A stretch of 64,000 nt of DNA, taken from NCBI GenBank assembly GCA_963921825.1, contig OY997588.1, positions 156,551,618-156,615,617 of the forward strand. Direction: 5' to 3'. The notes under the pieces were generated by a model that searched no databases, was not told the origin of the DNA, and saw only the letters and a list, made by a program, of their open reading frames with translations. A program made the position numbers and the translations under genes. The stretch comes from Erodium maritimum (Eukaryota; Streptophyta; Magnoliopsida; Geraniales; Geraniaceae). This document shows positions 1 to 12,816 of this stretch, piece by piece. Numbering within the stretch: position 1 is the first letter of the stretch; each line of letters begins with the position of its first letter.

Positions 1-584
1 AAACACTCGCCATATCGAGGTGTGTTTAGATGTCATTTGGAAACAGATGTAACAAATACATTTAGAGTTTCAACACACCACATGCATGATACAATGAACT
101 TGTGGAAATGGTTTTGTTGTTGCATTTGTTCCTGAATTACCTACTATTTAGTATTTACGTCAAGAAAAAGGTAAAAGAAAAATGCTTCTCTTTTCTGAAT
201 ATTATGAACAAAACAAAAACACTATTTATTATTTGATTATATGATAAAATAGTAATAATAATTTTGGGTGTCGTAGTCAAGCTCGTGGGGTGGGGTGTTG
301 GAAGCAAGTCATAGTGGACCTCACAGCCATACTTGGACCTCTGATTTTGACCCAATGGTCGGTTTCGGATTTCTGTATAAATTTAATTTATTTTCCATTT
401 CTGTTCATTTTCTTCTCAACCAACTTCACCAAAATTTCCTTAAACCATCAGTTTTTTTTCTTTTTTTTTTCTATGCTAAATATCGACCTTAGAAAGGAAT
501 AATTATACAAAATATATATTGCGGGGTTTTCACGCTTTGCAAATTATAACCATATTCTTTGATAATTATAAAACAAAATAGAGT
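1..584. other. AT-rich intergenic DNA, no gene
   Basis: I see no coding region, RNA gene or clear transposon terminus here. The open frames of 60-70 codons are low-complexity, rich in F, L and I, and have no recognisable domain. Confidence 0.6.
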
Positions 585-1131
585 TATTTTCATCTCATTA
601 TCCTAATTATCTGGGTTTTTATCTCACTGCCCTAACTATTTTTTTGTGTCACCTCACTTTCCTAGAATGAATTTTTGTTCACTTTCATATTCGCCGTCAA
701 TTTGTTATCCATTTTTGGATGAAAACACTTAAAAAGTCCATAATACCACTCACTAACAATAAAAAAATTCAAAAGTATGCTATTGGTTTTCAAAATTTCT
801 TTAAAAAATCAGTTTTTAATGGTAGTGAGGTGCCACAAAAAATAGTTAGGGTATGAAAGTGGAAAAAAAGACATTCTAGGGTAGTGAGGTGCCACAAAAA
901 ATAATTGGGTTAAATATTGAAATTTACTCTTAAGTATTGGTCACAAACACTATACTACTCACGTTTTCAAAATGAACACTACACTACCTTTAAGTATTGG
1001 TCACACGATTTGGTTAGTAAAAATGGTCGAAATTTTCCATTCTGTTAGTCATATGACTTCAAGTGTCATATAATGGATGGTAAAATGACGTTTTTTTGCC
1101 CTTAAGTATTTGACCTCTATACATTTTATAA

Positions 1132-2263
1132 GAGCATGTACAACAGAAAGGACCTTGGTCAGGGAGTGGGAGTGCAGACCTTGTGCTGACTGGACAAAAG
1201 TCAGGGAGTGGGAGTGCAGAAAAGTGGGTGTTTTGCAACAGAAAGGACCTTGAGGTCCTGGGAGTGCAGAACAGTGCTGACTGGATTATTATTTGTTATT
1301 TTCCTGTTTTATTTAATTCGTTATCGGAAACCGTTTAAATTGTTTATAATTTAAACAATTTTGGAAATAAATAATTAAGGACAAACAATAATTAATAAAT
1401 AAATTCAACACGAATATAAATGAACTTCTAATTTTATTGAACCCCTTTTCATACAACCCAAAACAAACCAGCTCCAAGAGCACAAACGACTACTCGTCGT
1501 CGTCATGGAAACCAGCTCCAAAGCGATCCCATAAGTGCTCCATAAGATCTTGTTGGAGTTGACGGTGGATCTCAGGATTTATGACACTTTGTTGAGCATC
1601 CACTCGTTGCTGGTATTGCAATGGCCCTCCGTGGTGCCATCGTTCCGGTGGTGTCCAATTCGGCATTTCTGGAGGTTGCGCCCACAACAACTCCTCCTCC
1701 CCATACTCGTACCGGTCGCGCTCATCCTCTACAATCATGTTGTGTAGAATTATGCAAGTGTGCATGATATCAGCCAAAGTGTGTTTGCTCCAACTACGAG
1801 CGGGACGGGAAATGATGTGCCACCTTGCTTGAAGTACTCCAAAAGCCCTTTCAATATCTTTCCGAGCACCTTCTTGGCATCTAGCAAACAACTTCTCTTT
1901 GGGCTCGTAGGGATGCCGAATAGAGAATGGTGTGACAAAAATGAGAAATGGGGTTGAGTATTTATAGGGATAATTTTATCTGATTTTTGAATTTAAAAAA
2001 AAATAAAAATTAGCCGTTGGAGTGACTGTTGCCAACGGTCGGGACACGTGGTGCCACCAGGAGTTGCCAGCGTAGGCCAGGGCGCGAGGGCGCGTCCAGC
2101 GCGCTCGGCCAGGCATCGGGGAGCGGGAGCGGGAGATCGGGGAGCGGGAGCGCGGAAATGGGGAGCGGGAACGCGATTTTTCGCGTCTGCAGCGGACCGG
2201 CCAGCGGGGAGCGTTCCCGGCGCGCACGGGGCGGGGAGCGGGCGCGACCCGTTGTCCTTGCTC
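1132..2263 (-). mobile_element. PIF/Harbinger deletion derivative carrying the transposase C-terminus
   Basis: The terminal inverted repeats are GAGCATGTACAAC on the left and the inverse of GAGCAAGGACAAC on the right, with TAA target duplications (1129-1131 and 2264-2266). The right end (about 2040-2260) is strikingly GC-rich. Both ends match the element at 12817-15056, but the inside differs: this copy keeps only the end of the transposase gene joined to the upstream region. The intact MITE at 51872 shows the empty site. Confidence 0.9.
1490..1945 (-). pseudogene. Harbinger transposase, C-terminal fragment
   Basis: On the minus strand the frame reads about 150 codons, including PYEPKEKLFARCQEG, ARKDIERAFGVLQARW and TLADIMHTCIILHNMIVEDER. 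These are typical of the last third of plant PIF/Harbinger (DDE_Tnp_4) transposases. The E of IERAFG corresponds to the third acidic residue of the catalytic DDE triad. The first two acidic residues and the whole N-terminal part are missing. There is no plausible start codon of its own, because the frame begins at a deletion joint next to the element's 5' leader. It cannot encode an active enzyme. Confidence 0.88.
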
Positions 2264-2826
2264 TAAGGAACAATAACGAGGGTACAATGATAATGTTCCT
2301 TATAAAATGTGTAGAGGTCATATAATTAAGGGGAAACGTCATTTTATCATCTATTATATGACACTTGAGGTCGTATGACTAACAGAATGGAAAATTCCGA
2401 CCATTTTTACTAACAAAATCGCGTGACCAATACTTAAAGGTAGTGTAGTGTTCATTTTGAAAATGTGGGTAGTGTAGTGCTCGTGACCAATACTTAAGAG
2501 TACGTTTCGATATTTAACCTAAAATAATTAGAGTAGTGAGATGAAAAACCCACATAATGAGAGTAGTGAGATGAAAATATTAGTATTCACATGGAAAACA
2601 AGAATGTTAGCACCAAAGACAAAATCATATGCCATGAAAAGGAAATGGCAAGCTTTTGCAAGCAAGCACGAAGATATAAATGGTTCCACAATGAATCTCA
2701 TATTTTAGGTTTTGGAATATTGTAGAGACTAACAACCCTTTGAGAAGGTGAAGGTGGATAGACATTTTAAGTAAAGGAGTACACATTAGTTAACAATAAT
2801 ACTTGCTTATTTGATTATTTATTATA

Positions 2827-3414
2827 AGGTGAATTTCATCTCACTACCCTAAAAATAGTTAAGTTGCATCCCACTACCCTAAAATAGTTAAGCGACACCT
2901 CACTACCCTAAAAATTCTTAAATTTCATCTCACTACCCTAAAAATAGTTTGTGGCACCTCACTACCCTAACTATGCATTTTTGTTGCAGTTTAGTACCCG
3001 CCGTCAACTTGACATCCATTTTTTGATGGAAAATGGTCATGTGTCTAGCACATGACCCTAACTTTTTAAAAAATGACAAAACTACCCTTTTCTTTCAGCT
3101 CCCAAAAATCAGAAAAGGGGCTGAGTAAGAGAAAATGGGGGCTGAAATAAAAGGGTAACTTTGTCATTTTTAACAAAGTTAGGGTCATGTTCCAGGAACA
3201 TGACCATTTTCCATCCAAAAATGAATGTCAACTTGACGGCAGGTACTAAACTGCAACAAAAAATGCATAGTTAGGGTAGTGAGGTGCCACAAATTATTTT
3301 TAGGGTAGTGAGATGAAATTTAAGAATTTTTAAGGTAGTGGGGTGTCACTTAACTATTTTAGGGTAGTGAGATGCAATTTAACTATTTTTAGGGTAGTGA
3401 GATGGAATTTACCC
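2827..3414. mobile_element. Fold-back MITE, about 590 bp, nearly one palindrome
   Basis: The arms consist of repeated phrases (CATCTCACTACCCTAAAAAT and variants), five in the left arm and the inverse five in the right arm, around a short centre near 3110-3130. Flanking nine-base duplications TTTATTATA occur at 2818-2826 and 3415-3423, as for Mutator-type MITEs. A transcript across it would form a very long hairpin, a typical source of siRNA. There is no coding capacity. Confidence 0.85.
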
Positions 3415-3423
3415 TTTATTATA

Positions 3424-3971
3424 TACAATAGCAAAATCTACATTTATGGTTATTGATTTACTTTGGAGAACAAATAATCGATGTAATCATTCGAATAAAT
3501 TGACTTGAAGTACCTATCTTTCTGTTGGATCAAGCGACAAATGTATTTTATCGTTCTTAGTTTAATTTTACGCTAAACAGACACAGATAGATAACTAGTT
3601 GGCTTATGTGGGTTAATCAGACAAAGAAATGAAAAAAAATAAAAATAATGTTTTATCTCATTTTCATCACGTTGATCGAGTTAACGCGACAAGTTGATCG
3701 CGATTTGTCACATTTTCAGGTAGTCATATCATTGGCCCCATTTTTTTTTAAGCCTACCACAATATGGGATATTTTGCAACCTTGGCGATACAGATGAAAA
3801 CGTCTCGAATTTGATACGGTTTCTAAATCTTCGATTTGATGGGATTAGAACCATGAAGTTCGTTTTATACCTAGTGATGTCCTTTTTATCAAAGACAAAA
3901 TATCGCAATTAACATAAACTCGATATTTTTAATTCGATTAAAACAAAAAGAGATCACAATTCATAGTGTCA
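3424..3971. other. Intergenic, no gene
   Basis: AT-rich DNA. I see no gene, RNA or clear transposon end. Confidence 0.5.
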
Positions 3972-4322
3972 GAGCATGTACAATGGAAATGCTCGTATGT
4001 GAGGCTCGTATGTAAGGCTCACATGCTGATTGGACAAAATAGTGGGACTCGGGACTCAACATAGTGAGTGTTTTACAATGAAGTTTGGATGTGATGCTTG
4101 TATTGTGAGTGTACCAATCATATGTAGTTAAATATGATTTTTCGTATTTTTTTTTAAAAAATAGAACGTGTGGCACACGACCATTGGTTGGCCGAAGGAC
4201 ACGGACTCGGCCCCGCTCGTGGTTGCGGGACGCGAGACGCGTAAAAGGCGTCCCACAACGGGACGGTCCGCGACCAACAAAAACGCGAGCCGAACATACG
4301 AGCCAACCCACTGTACTTGCTC
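3972..4322. mobile_element. Harbinger-like MITE, 351 bp
   Basis: The terminal repeats are GAGCATGTACAATGG on the left and the inverse of GAGCAAGTACAGTGG on the right, flanked by TCA triplets (3969-3971 and 4323-4325). The right half is GC-rich like the right ends of the larger Harbinger elements at 1132 and 12817, so it is probably a miniature relative. It is non-coding; open frames across it are by chance. Confidence 0.75.
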
Positions 4323-4325
4323 TCA

Positions 4326-5137
4326 TTTCCCAATCAAAACCCACCTCAAAATCAAACAACAAGGAAACGAGAAACCATATTCCACCAATCCCCATCTAAA
4401 TAAAAATCCAAATTGGCCAATTACTTGTGTGAATCATTCTATTTTCAAATTCCACTACTGGGACCCACCACCCACTTCCACAATTCGAGTCAGTGACCCA
4501 TCATCGTCATCACGACCACACATCACAACCACACAAGTCCCATCTCCACCGTCGGATCCACACATGCTCCACAGGCTAACATACAAACCAGTCCCTCTCA
4601 AGCCGGTCCGAACCGGAATAAAACCCGGTCCGGCGGACCCACGAGCCGAATATTTCCTGCCACTGAACTCACGCCTCCCCAAGTTCCCGAAAAGAGATTA
4701 AAATTCCTTTCCCAATCTCTCAACCGTCAACTTTTTATTTTTTTAATTTCGGGAAATAAATATTTATTATCGCTGTTTTTATTTATTTTTACTTAATTTT
4801 GCTGTTTGGCTGTAAGGAAAATCAAATTCACTTTCTCGATCCCAAACAGATTTTTCATTTTCCCGTTCTCCAAATCCTCGATCTCACACTTCGCAGCTCA
4901 CTTCTCCCTTCGCTCAATCTTAATTCTGAGATTTTCGTAACATTTACACTGAATTTCACTCCGGATCGATCTCTTCGTCGCCACCGTACGTTTCGCGTGG
5001 GCTCGGCCGTCCACGGCGGCGATTTTTAGCGATCGATCTCGCTCCGTGCGCGGGGAATCGGCGGTTATCGGAGCGAATTGGGGAAATATATGTGTGGTGA
5101 TCTCTGGATGTGTGTTTTTGGTCCGGGAGGAGGATAG
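4326..5137 (+). promoter_or_regulatory. Promoter and 5' UTR region of the UBP16-like gene
   Basis: The sequence becomes pyrimidine-rich with CTTCTC/TTCGCTC tracts from about 4830 to the start codon at 5138, as is usual for plant 5' leaders. I cannot place a TATA box or transcription start with confidence. The MITE at 3972-4322 sits about 0.8 kb upstream of the ATG. Confidence 0.45.
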
Positions 5138-8100
5138 ATGCTTGTTACAGGGGCTCTAGGTTTCTCGAGCCTGGTCCTTGCGGTTTGTCTGGTGGTTCCG
5201 GTGGTGATCGGCGCCGTGATCCGGCGGAAGTGGCGGCAAGGTCAGGCCAGGCAGGAGGAGATCAGGAGGCTACTTATTTTGGCCGCCGAGGAGGATGCCA
5301 GAGCCGAGTACGAGGCTTCCGCCACCTGTGCGGTGGCTCCGGTTGTTTCCGGCTACCAATGCGCCGTGTGTTACTCCGCCACCACCACTAGGTGTGCCCG
5401 GTGCAAGGCTGTCCGGTACTGGTATGTGAAATCGAACTAATTTGCATTTTTGTGACTATATGAGGTGAAATGTTCTAGAATTTGTATTCTATCAGTTGTA
5501 GTTCCGTATCTGTGAGAATTTAATTGGGTTCTGAAAATTTGGCAAGCTGATTAAAAAAATTAGGAGAATTTTGTGGATTTATGTTTTTTATTGTCTGTGA
5601 GAACTGAGAATTTTAAATAGGCTGCTTGTGTAGAAATTAAGGATCATAATGTTATGAATTTACAGAGTGCACCTATGTGTTCATGAATTCATGGATTTGC
5701 ATATGCCAATTGGGGTTCTTTGATATGTGGTATTAGTTATGAATGTGATATTAGCTATGAACTTAAACTGCTATTTTAGTGTGTCCAAGCTTTTTGTTAC
5801 TTCAATCTTGGTGTATGTAGTTAGGAGTAATCCTCATTTCTTAAATGTTGTTATTTGTTTAAAACAAAACTGCCTGTAATTATGTTGAAACATTTAAATG
5901 TGGGTTTTCGCCCTTGAATATGTGTCATTTGAGGGAACTATGCTCTAAATTTATGTTGGCCTGATTACCTTTAGTACCCCTTATGTATTGGTAACACACC
6001 TTTAGTGCCCCTTCTGTATCGGTAACGCACTGGACAGAATTTTGGTCGAGTTTACGCCATTTTGATGATCTTTGACCAATTCATAAGGGGTACTAAAGGT
6101 GTGTTACCAAAATGTAAGGACTCTTATTGAACGTTATAAAACTTTGGGGTACTAAAGGTGTGTTACCAAGTCAAAAGGGGTACAAAAGGTAATTAACCTA
6201 TTTATGTTATTAAGTTTTATTTGGAGATGTAGCCTGCAGTAGTTCGGTAAGCATGAAAGAGTCGGTGAATATCGTGTGAGTAATATGAAAAGTCTGTTTT
6301 TTTTTGTAATAAGAGACGGAAAAATGTAATTGGTTTGCTCATAATGTACCATGAAATCCGTGTCTTTTGTAGCATGGCTCAGAAATGCTACTATGATGTT
6401 ATTTCCTCATTATATTAATTTGAATATTTCAGTTCCGGCAAATGTCAAATTGTCCATTGGCGTCAAGGTCATCGGGAGGAATGTCATCCTCCACCCATCA
6501 ATTACCAGACTGATGATTCAGGAAGCAACTATGGCTGTAAGGCAGCTGATCAAGATGAAACTCTAATTTGTTCAGAAAGAACTGAGATAGAAGACACGCG
6601 ACCTCAAAAACCAATTGAAAAGATCACTAGTGAACCCGTATTATCGAATTCCAGTTGCCCTCCTGAAATTCCGTCCAAGAATTGTGATGGTGTGAAGGGT
6701 GAGTTTCTGGCCGAGGGTGAGGGTAAAGGATCCAATTCTGCATCAGAATCTTGTGGCTCATTTTCTGGATTCTCTACTTCGTGTTCTGGCAGTGATTCTT
6801 CTGATGATGTTTCTGTTTGTGAGAGCTCGTTTGATCCTGAGAAATCAGATGGGAATATCTCTGTTGATACTGCCATTGACATTGAGAACACATCCAAAGC
6901 AGACAACCTGGATAGAACCAAACTACCATCTCCAAAGTTTGCCAGTTTGGTCAATTCTGTACACACTGTCACTAGTCCGAGTAAATTCAATCCGACCGAA
7001 CATGGCTGTACCAACACAGAAGATCACCATGACTCGACTAGTTCCTCAGGTCCAAGCACAACTTTAGCGCATGAGGGTGCAATTGCAGAGACTCATACCT
7101 CATCTTCTGTGTTCTGGGAGAGAGCTCTTAACTCTGGTAGGCCTGAAGATGATTCTGATGTTGAATCTGACCCACCTAGTTCCAGTGGAGCTGGTAACGG
7201 CAACACGTTAAATTCTAATTCTGTCTTGAAATTTTCTTTCAAGCTCGCTGAGAGCGCCATTTCCCCATCCAATGCACATGTTGAAGCCCTTGAATCAATT
7301 GGTGCCCGCTCATCTACTACGGGGATTAATGTACCTATTGATGGAACATCTTTGGCTGTAGAGACTAGTACATCTACTGCAGAGGTTAGAGACTCTTCAT
7401 CCTTGGATGGTGTAAGAGCTAATTATAAGGAAGCTAGCACTGATTCCTTCATATCGAAACGCACAGACATTACGCCATCATATTCTTCTTCCATTCCATC
7501 AACTGACACTGGGGCCAGTTCCTTAACCACAGATGCTGCACATGTCAGCGGCTTGCCACCTTCAGGCTCGCAAAGGAAGAACCATGTTGTTAAGGATACA
7601 GACAAGATGTCAATTTCTTCTGAGTCCAATTGCTCTGATGTTCATACGTACTCTCCAGGAGGACACACATTTATGGGTGTGAAGTCTAAAAAAGCTGATG
7701 GTATTCATGCTAATGCTGCTATATCAGCACAAGGTACTAGTTATTCACCAACTCCTAAGAATGGTCTGAAAACATCTATGTGGACAGTGGTTGAGCAGCT
7801 TAGAGGATCTAAGCAGAAACACTATCCGTTTGCTGTTGGGAGTGAGATCGCTGGAAGATACAGTGACCAGGTTTTGCATTTTTCTTGGTTTTCTGTTTGA
7901 TTTATACAATGGAGTTTTTAGCAAGTAATATAGGCTGAGTGTTTGTTTCATTTTTGCAGGGCCTCTTTCCCTATGATAAGTTTGTCAAACTTTATAACTG
8001 GAACAAAATGGAATTTCTTCCTTGTGGCCTGATAAATTGTGGAAATAGGTACTGGGAACAGTTCCTTTTACGGATAAAGAATACTAAATTGTGCATTTTG

Positions 8101-11100
8101 TGTCAAATGGCTGTATTTCTTATAAATCTTTAACAAAGAAACATGTATTTCTATGATGGATGTTGTAAGCTAAATATGGAGTTCATACATACCTTACATT
8201 GTACTTTTATTTGATATCTAGGACTTGTTTGTATGACGTTATATAATTATTCCTACGCATTCAGTTTGAAGTAGGCTCATATCATCATGAAGTGTACATG
8301 CCAAAAACAACCCCTATTCTATGCATTTAGCCCATAAAATTAAAATCCTGCTAACAGAATAATATATGTTTTATGTCGGTCTTAGACTTATCCTTGCACT
8401 CTTTTCTCATGCTGTTCAACATTTCCCTTTGTCTGCAGCTGTTATGCCAATGCAGTGCTTCAGTGCTTGGCATTTACTCCTCCCCTTACTGCTTATTTCC
8501 TTCAAGGACTTCATTCTAAAGCATGTTAGTTTCTGATCTCGTGATGTTCAATGTTGATTTATCATATGCTTAAAAATTCAGAAATTACGGGGCAATTCCT
8601 TTATACCATGCCTAATCGTTCTTCTTCTTTATCAGGTGCAAGTAAGGAATGGTGTTTCACTTGCGAGCTTGAAAGCCTGATTCTGAAGGCAAAGGATACA
8701 AAATCTCCACTTTCCCCCACTAGGATACTGTCCCAACTACAGAACATTGGAAGTAACCTCGGTCATGGAAGGGAAGAAGATGCGCATGAGTTCTTAAGGC
8801 AAGTTTAATTTTTCCACTTTTGGAGTTTCAATAAATTGCTAAGTTTCATGTCTTTTAGATGATCTTTGATCTTTCTAAACGTTTTTAATGGGTTTTGCAG
8901 GTATGCCATTGATACTATGCAATCTGTTTGCCTCAAGGAGTCTGGTGTGAAACCGGGTTCTTCTGTAGAAGAAACAACTCTCATAGGCCTTACATTTGGA
9001 GGTTACCTTCGTTCTAAGGTATTGTCTAGGATATGAGCATTATATTGTTTCTGTAGTTGATTTTTTTTACTTATCTCTTTGAAATCCTTGGAATTACATA
9101 TCATTTGAAACCTGTGAGAAAATCCTCTCTTGGGAATATGAATATGATGTATAGGTGATTATGTTTTTGCCAGATAAAATGTATGAAGTGTCAAGGCAAG
9201 TCCGAGAGGCAAGAAAGAATGATGGATCTTACAGTTGAAATAGGAGGAAATATCGGAACCTTGGAAGAGGCTCTCCGACAATTTACAGGAACCGAAATTC
9301 TGGATGGTGAAAACAAGTACCACTGTAGCAGGTTGGTTCTTTTTCTTTTGTGATCAGCTATGTGTCTTAAGATTTGGGCTTCACTTGCTTATGAAGAAGA
9401 AAGAGAAGACCAAAATTTCGATTCTTATTGGACTCATGACCTTCTTCAACTAGAACTGAGCTCTAAATTTGCCCGTTGACTCCCCGCCTTAAGAAAGAGG
9501 CCCGGCCGAAGTTGGAGGAGAGAGGCCCAACATGTGTTGGGAGAAAGAGATAATAAAGGAAGGGGCAAGTACCGTGGCTGGGACTTGAACCCTCACTGTG
9601 TTTTCTTGTCAACTCATTTAAGTTGCCTCGTTCTATTATTTTGAAAACCTTCATGATAAAAATCTATTTACATTTTATCTACTTTGTTCAATCAGATGCA
9701 AATCTTACGAGAAGGCCAAAAAGAAGTTAACGGTGTTGGAGGCTCCAAATGTTCTTACCATTGCATTGAAGCGATTTCAGGCAATATTTTTAATCGAGTG
9801 TGATGATATCCTAATGTTGTTTTCAGATTCTTATTATTAACTTTACCATGCATAATTTTACAGTCTGGTAAATTTGGGAAGCTAAATAAGTCGATCCGTT
9901 TCCCAGAGATACTTGACCTGGCACCATACATGAGTGGTGGAAATGATACATCCCCGATATACAGACTTTGCGGAGTAGTGGTGCATTTGGATATCATGAA
10001 TGCTGCCTTTTCCGGGCACTATGTCAGCTACGTTAAGAATATCCAAAACAAGTGGTTCAAGATTGATGACAGCACGGTATGTTAATTATCATAGTTCCTT
10101 GGATTGATTAAAGTGTATCACCATTTTTTTATATTCTTATTGTACCTTCCAAGCACATATATATTCTTGAGTTTAGATATTACCCAAGTGTGTTTTACTC
10201 TGACTTGACCCGTAGTATAATGTTATAGGGGAACACTCAGGTGAAAACCAGGTTGGAAGATTAAATATGAAAACTGGAAACTAACAGTAACCGGGGGATT
10301 ATCTACTACAAAACCCCGAATATAATACAAACTACAAACTCATCTTTGCCATTAGATCAAGTGAATCCAATGGCCCGTGTTTTTTAGGGTTATTTTTAAT
10401 AATAAAAAATAAATTTGGACCATCTATTTTGCTTAACGAATGGCTCATAAGGGTTTGTAGTTTGTATTAAAATAAGGGGTTTGTAGTGGATAGGTATCCA
10501 ACAGTAACCATTGGTTTACAATTTTAAAAACCGAGATGTTTCCAAACTTAAGATAGGGAGGTTGGAACTGTCCAAGTTTAAGTCTGGAAACATCTCAACC
10601 GTTAAAAACTCTAATCCAATGGACATGAATGGTTTTCAGTTTTCATCTGATTGTTACTCCATCTCAAAATAAGTGTCCCACTTTCTAAAATGGGATGTCC
10701 CAAATTAAGTGTCTGATTTCTTATTTAGGAAGTTAGTTAGGTATGAATTATCGATAGCATACTTGTTTTTAGTAAGTTACAACCACTTTGGGTGACGATA
10801 CTGATCATGGCTGTTTTAGTGGAAATGGAAGCAGTAACTTCTCTAATCCTTACTAAAAATTAACGGGACACCTATTTCAAGATGGAGAGAGAATATGAGT
10901 TTCGTTATTCACAATCTGAAATCGTTGTGTTTGGCATGTTTTAACAGGTGACGGCCGTGGAACTCGAGAGGGTTTTGTCAAAAGGGGCATACATGCTTCT
11001 TTACTCAAGGTAATACTCAATAAGCTTTGCATCGCATTGGATAAATATATCTGGGATAATCTCATAAAAGCACAACCTGACACATTTCTCACATAACTAC

Positions 11101-11982
11101 ACTGACTTTTTAAATTTTCTCACCCAACTACACTAAACTTCCAAAATTCCTCACTTTGCTCTGTTTTGATAGTAAATGACAGAAATACCCCTATAAAAAT
11201 TTAGGACAATTTACTATAGCAGTGCTATAGTTTTAAAATTTTGAAAATTAATCAAGGGTAATTTGTCACTTATTACAGGCAAAGTGAGAAAAACTAGAAG
11301 TTTAATGTACTTTTTTGAGATTATCCCTAAATATATCCATAATCTCATAAAAGCACATTGTCTAAACCGATTACATTTCTCACCCTACTACACTAAACTT
11401 TCAAAATTACTTACTTTGCTCTATTTGGGTAGTAAATGACAAAAATACCCCTATAATAATGTAGGAAATTTTACAATAGCGATGGCATAGTTTTGAAATT
11501 GTGAAAATTAATGAAGGGTACTTTTGTCACTTATTACTGAGATTATCCCTAAATACATCCATAACCTTGCAATTAGTGTTGTTTGAACTAACTCCATCGT
11601 TTTTTATAGGTGCTCGCCTCGGGCTCCAAGATCAGTAAGGGACAAAATAGTAACTACTGATCCAAGAATCAGAAAGAACACAACATCAAAGCCTAGGGCT
11701 GGCACAACTGATCCGGTTCCGTCGGACGGTTCAAGTTACGAATCATTCTATTCGAATTTCCATAGACTCCAAAAGATTCTAGAAGTGGACTCATCCAGTG
11801 ACAGTTGCTCCCTCATCAGCAGCAACTCCGATGAGGGCTCCTACAGCACCGAGAGCACCAGAGATTCTTCGGGCACCGAAGATTTCTCAGATTACATATT
11901 CGGAGACTTGGGCCAAGGTTGGAACAGCCCCTGGAGAAGCCCTTCTGATACAGACACTTCCTGTTCCTCGCCTTGTACCTGA
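5138..11982 (+). CDS. UBP16: Ubiquitin-specific protease with MYND zinc finger (UBP16 type), 11 exons
   Basis: This is a deubiquitinating cysteine protease of the plant UBP15-19 clade, which removes ubiquitin from proteins. I joined exons 5138-5421, 6433-7870, 7960-8048, 8439-8524, 8636-8798, 8901-9018, 9174-9331, 9696-9780, 9864-10076, 10948-11009 and 11610-11982. They give 3069 nt, an uninterrupted frame of 1022 codons plus stop, close to the usual length for UBP16. Residues 4-30 form a hydrophobic membrane anchor. A MYND finger lies at about 75-112 (C75, C78, C86, C89, C95, C99, H108, C112). A long Ser/Thr-rich low-complexity region follows. The USP domain runs from about 594 to 898, with the Cys box GLINCGNSCYAN (catalytic C605), a CxxC...CxxC zinc ribbon (IKCMKC, CSRCK) and the His box SGHYVSY (H859) followed by KIDDS. 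The C-terminus is Ser/Asp-rich. Introns 5 and 8 use GC donors; the other eight have GT-AG borders. Confidence 0.95.
5963..6196. mobile_element. MITE in UBP16 intron 1
   Basis: The inverted ends share ATTACCTTTxGTACCCC, and the phrase TACTAAAGGTGTGTTACCA is repeated inside. The element is non-coding and lies within the first intron. Confidence 0.65.
10296..10499. mobile_element. MITE in UBP16 intron 9
   Basis: The ends are inverted copies: CTACTACAAAACCCC with ATACAAACTACAAAC on the left, and the inverse on the right ending in TTTGTAGTGGATAGG. It is about 200 bp and non-coding. Confidence 0.65.
10656..10890. mobile_element. Stowaway-like MITE remnant in UBP16 intron 9
   Basis: The left end CTCCATCTCAAAATAAGTGT and the inverse of the right end CTCCATCTTGAAATAGGTGT match each other and resemble the Stowaway (Tc1/mariner) terminal consensus. 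The TA target cannot be fixed exactly. Confidence 0.5.
11053..11549. mobile_element. Two tandem copies of one MITE in UBP16 intron 10
   Basis: Copy 1 (11053-11327) and copy 2 (11338-11549) share the sequence from TAATCTCATAAAAGCAC to GAGATTATCCC, including the phrase AAATACCCCTATAA. The inverted ends are GGGATAATCTCA and TGAGATTATCCC. The target-like word TAAATATATC lies before copy 1 and between the copies, and TAAATACATC lies after copy 2. Confidence 0.75.
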
Positions 11983-12506
11983 GACATCTATCTCCGGTGA
12001 GCTCAGCATGGTATGTTTCCTCTGACTGTGAGGGTAAGAGAAGTGTTCCTTTTTTGTCAATCTGACAGAGAACAAGACAGTATAGAAAGATTAGGTGGTT
12101 TTTAGAGGGACTAACTGATAAATTAGGGAGGGTTGAGGACTGTTTAACAAATTGGGATTATTTAGTATAGGGTATAGGGGTGAGAGGGGAATATAATAAG
12201 AAGGGGTATGGGGGTAAATAACGATGTTTGGGGAGGGCTTTAATGTAATATAGAAATGTACTGTTGTTGGCTGTGATTCTTGTGAACACAAAACCAGCCA
12301 ATTACCATTTTGTAGGTCTTTGCTGCTTCTCCTCCTTCAGTCTATATATATATACACAAGTGGCTTCTTTGTTGATAAATATACCTTCTTCATGTGTATC
12401 TAAAAGAACACTGAACTTTTGATTGGATAATATAATGGGAGAGATACTACTGTTAGGATTTGAACTCTAAAACCAATGACTCGTGTTCAAATGTTTCACC
12501 ATTTAG
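11983..12506 (+). other. 3' UTR and downstream region of UBP16
   Basis: No gene is visible after the UBP16 stop codon. The polyadenylation site cannot be placed; AT-rich stretches around 12330-12420 are candidates. Confidence 0.4.
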
Positions 12507-12810
12507 AGCATCCACAATGGATCGGATTTCGTAAAATCGATTAGGTCAGATTTAGAGTTGGATTCGGAGGGTTGTTTCTGACCAAAATGGACAACTGGCT
12601 GGAGAAGAAATGCCAACAGAGAGAGAATGTGATTTGTAAAATCGATTAGGTCAGATCTAGAGTCGGATTCGGCAGGTCGTTTCTAACCAAAATGGACAAC
12701 TGGCTGGAGAAGAAATGCCAAGAGATAGAGAATGTGATTTGTAGATGTTAAGAGAGAGAAGAAACGTCAAATGTCACCTCTAACTCTTTGTTTTCCACAT
12801 TCGATGCCTC
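12507..12810. repeat. MITE-like sequence with a 105-bp tandem duplication
   Basis: It begins with GAGCATCCACAATGG, the usual start of plant Harbinger-like MITEs. A 105-bp unit starting GTAAAATCGATTAGGTCAG is present twice in tandem (from 12531 and from 12636) with few differences. The matching right terminus is not clear, so the element may be truncated. Confidence 0.6.
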
Positions 12811-12816
12811 AATTAA

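Larger units (their letters stand above)
907..2520. mobile_element. MULE-type MITE (B), copy 1, hosting a Harbinger insertion
   Basis: The ends are GGGTTAAATAT and ATATTTAACCT, with long inverted arms. Nine-base direct repeats AAAATAATT lie on both sides (898-906 and 2521-2529), which is the Mutator-type target duplication length. The element is non-coding. The same element occurs uninterrupted at 51872-52349, which shows the arms were joined before the Harbinger element at 1132-2263 arrived. A third, rearranged copy lies near 57720. Confidence 0.85.
585..2578. mobile_element. Outer long-inverted-repeat MITE (A), interrupted by nested insertions
   Basis: The left arm (585-906) and the short right arm (2530-2578) are inverted copies built on the phrase CATCTCACTACCCTAA. 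The left arm reads as a fold-back with a central core containing CCATTTTTGGATG. The right arm is separated from it by a second MITE at 907-2520, which itself contains a Harbinger element. It belongs to the same structural class as the fold-back at 2827-3414. The outer borders are approximate because I could not fix a target duplication. Confidence 0.65.
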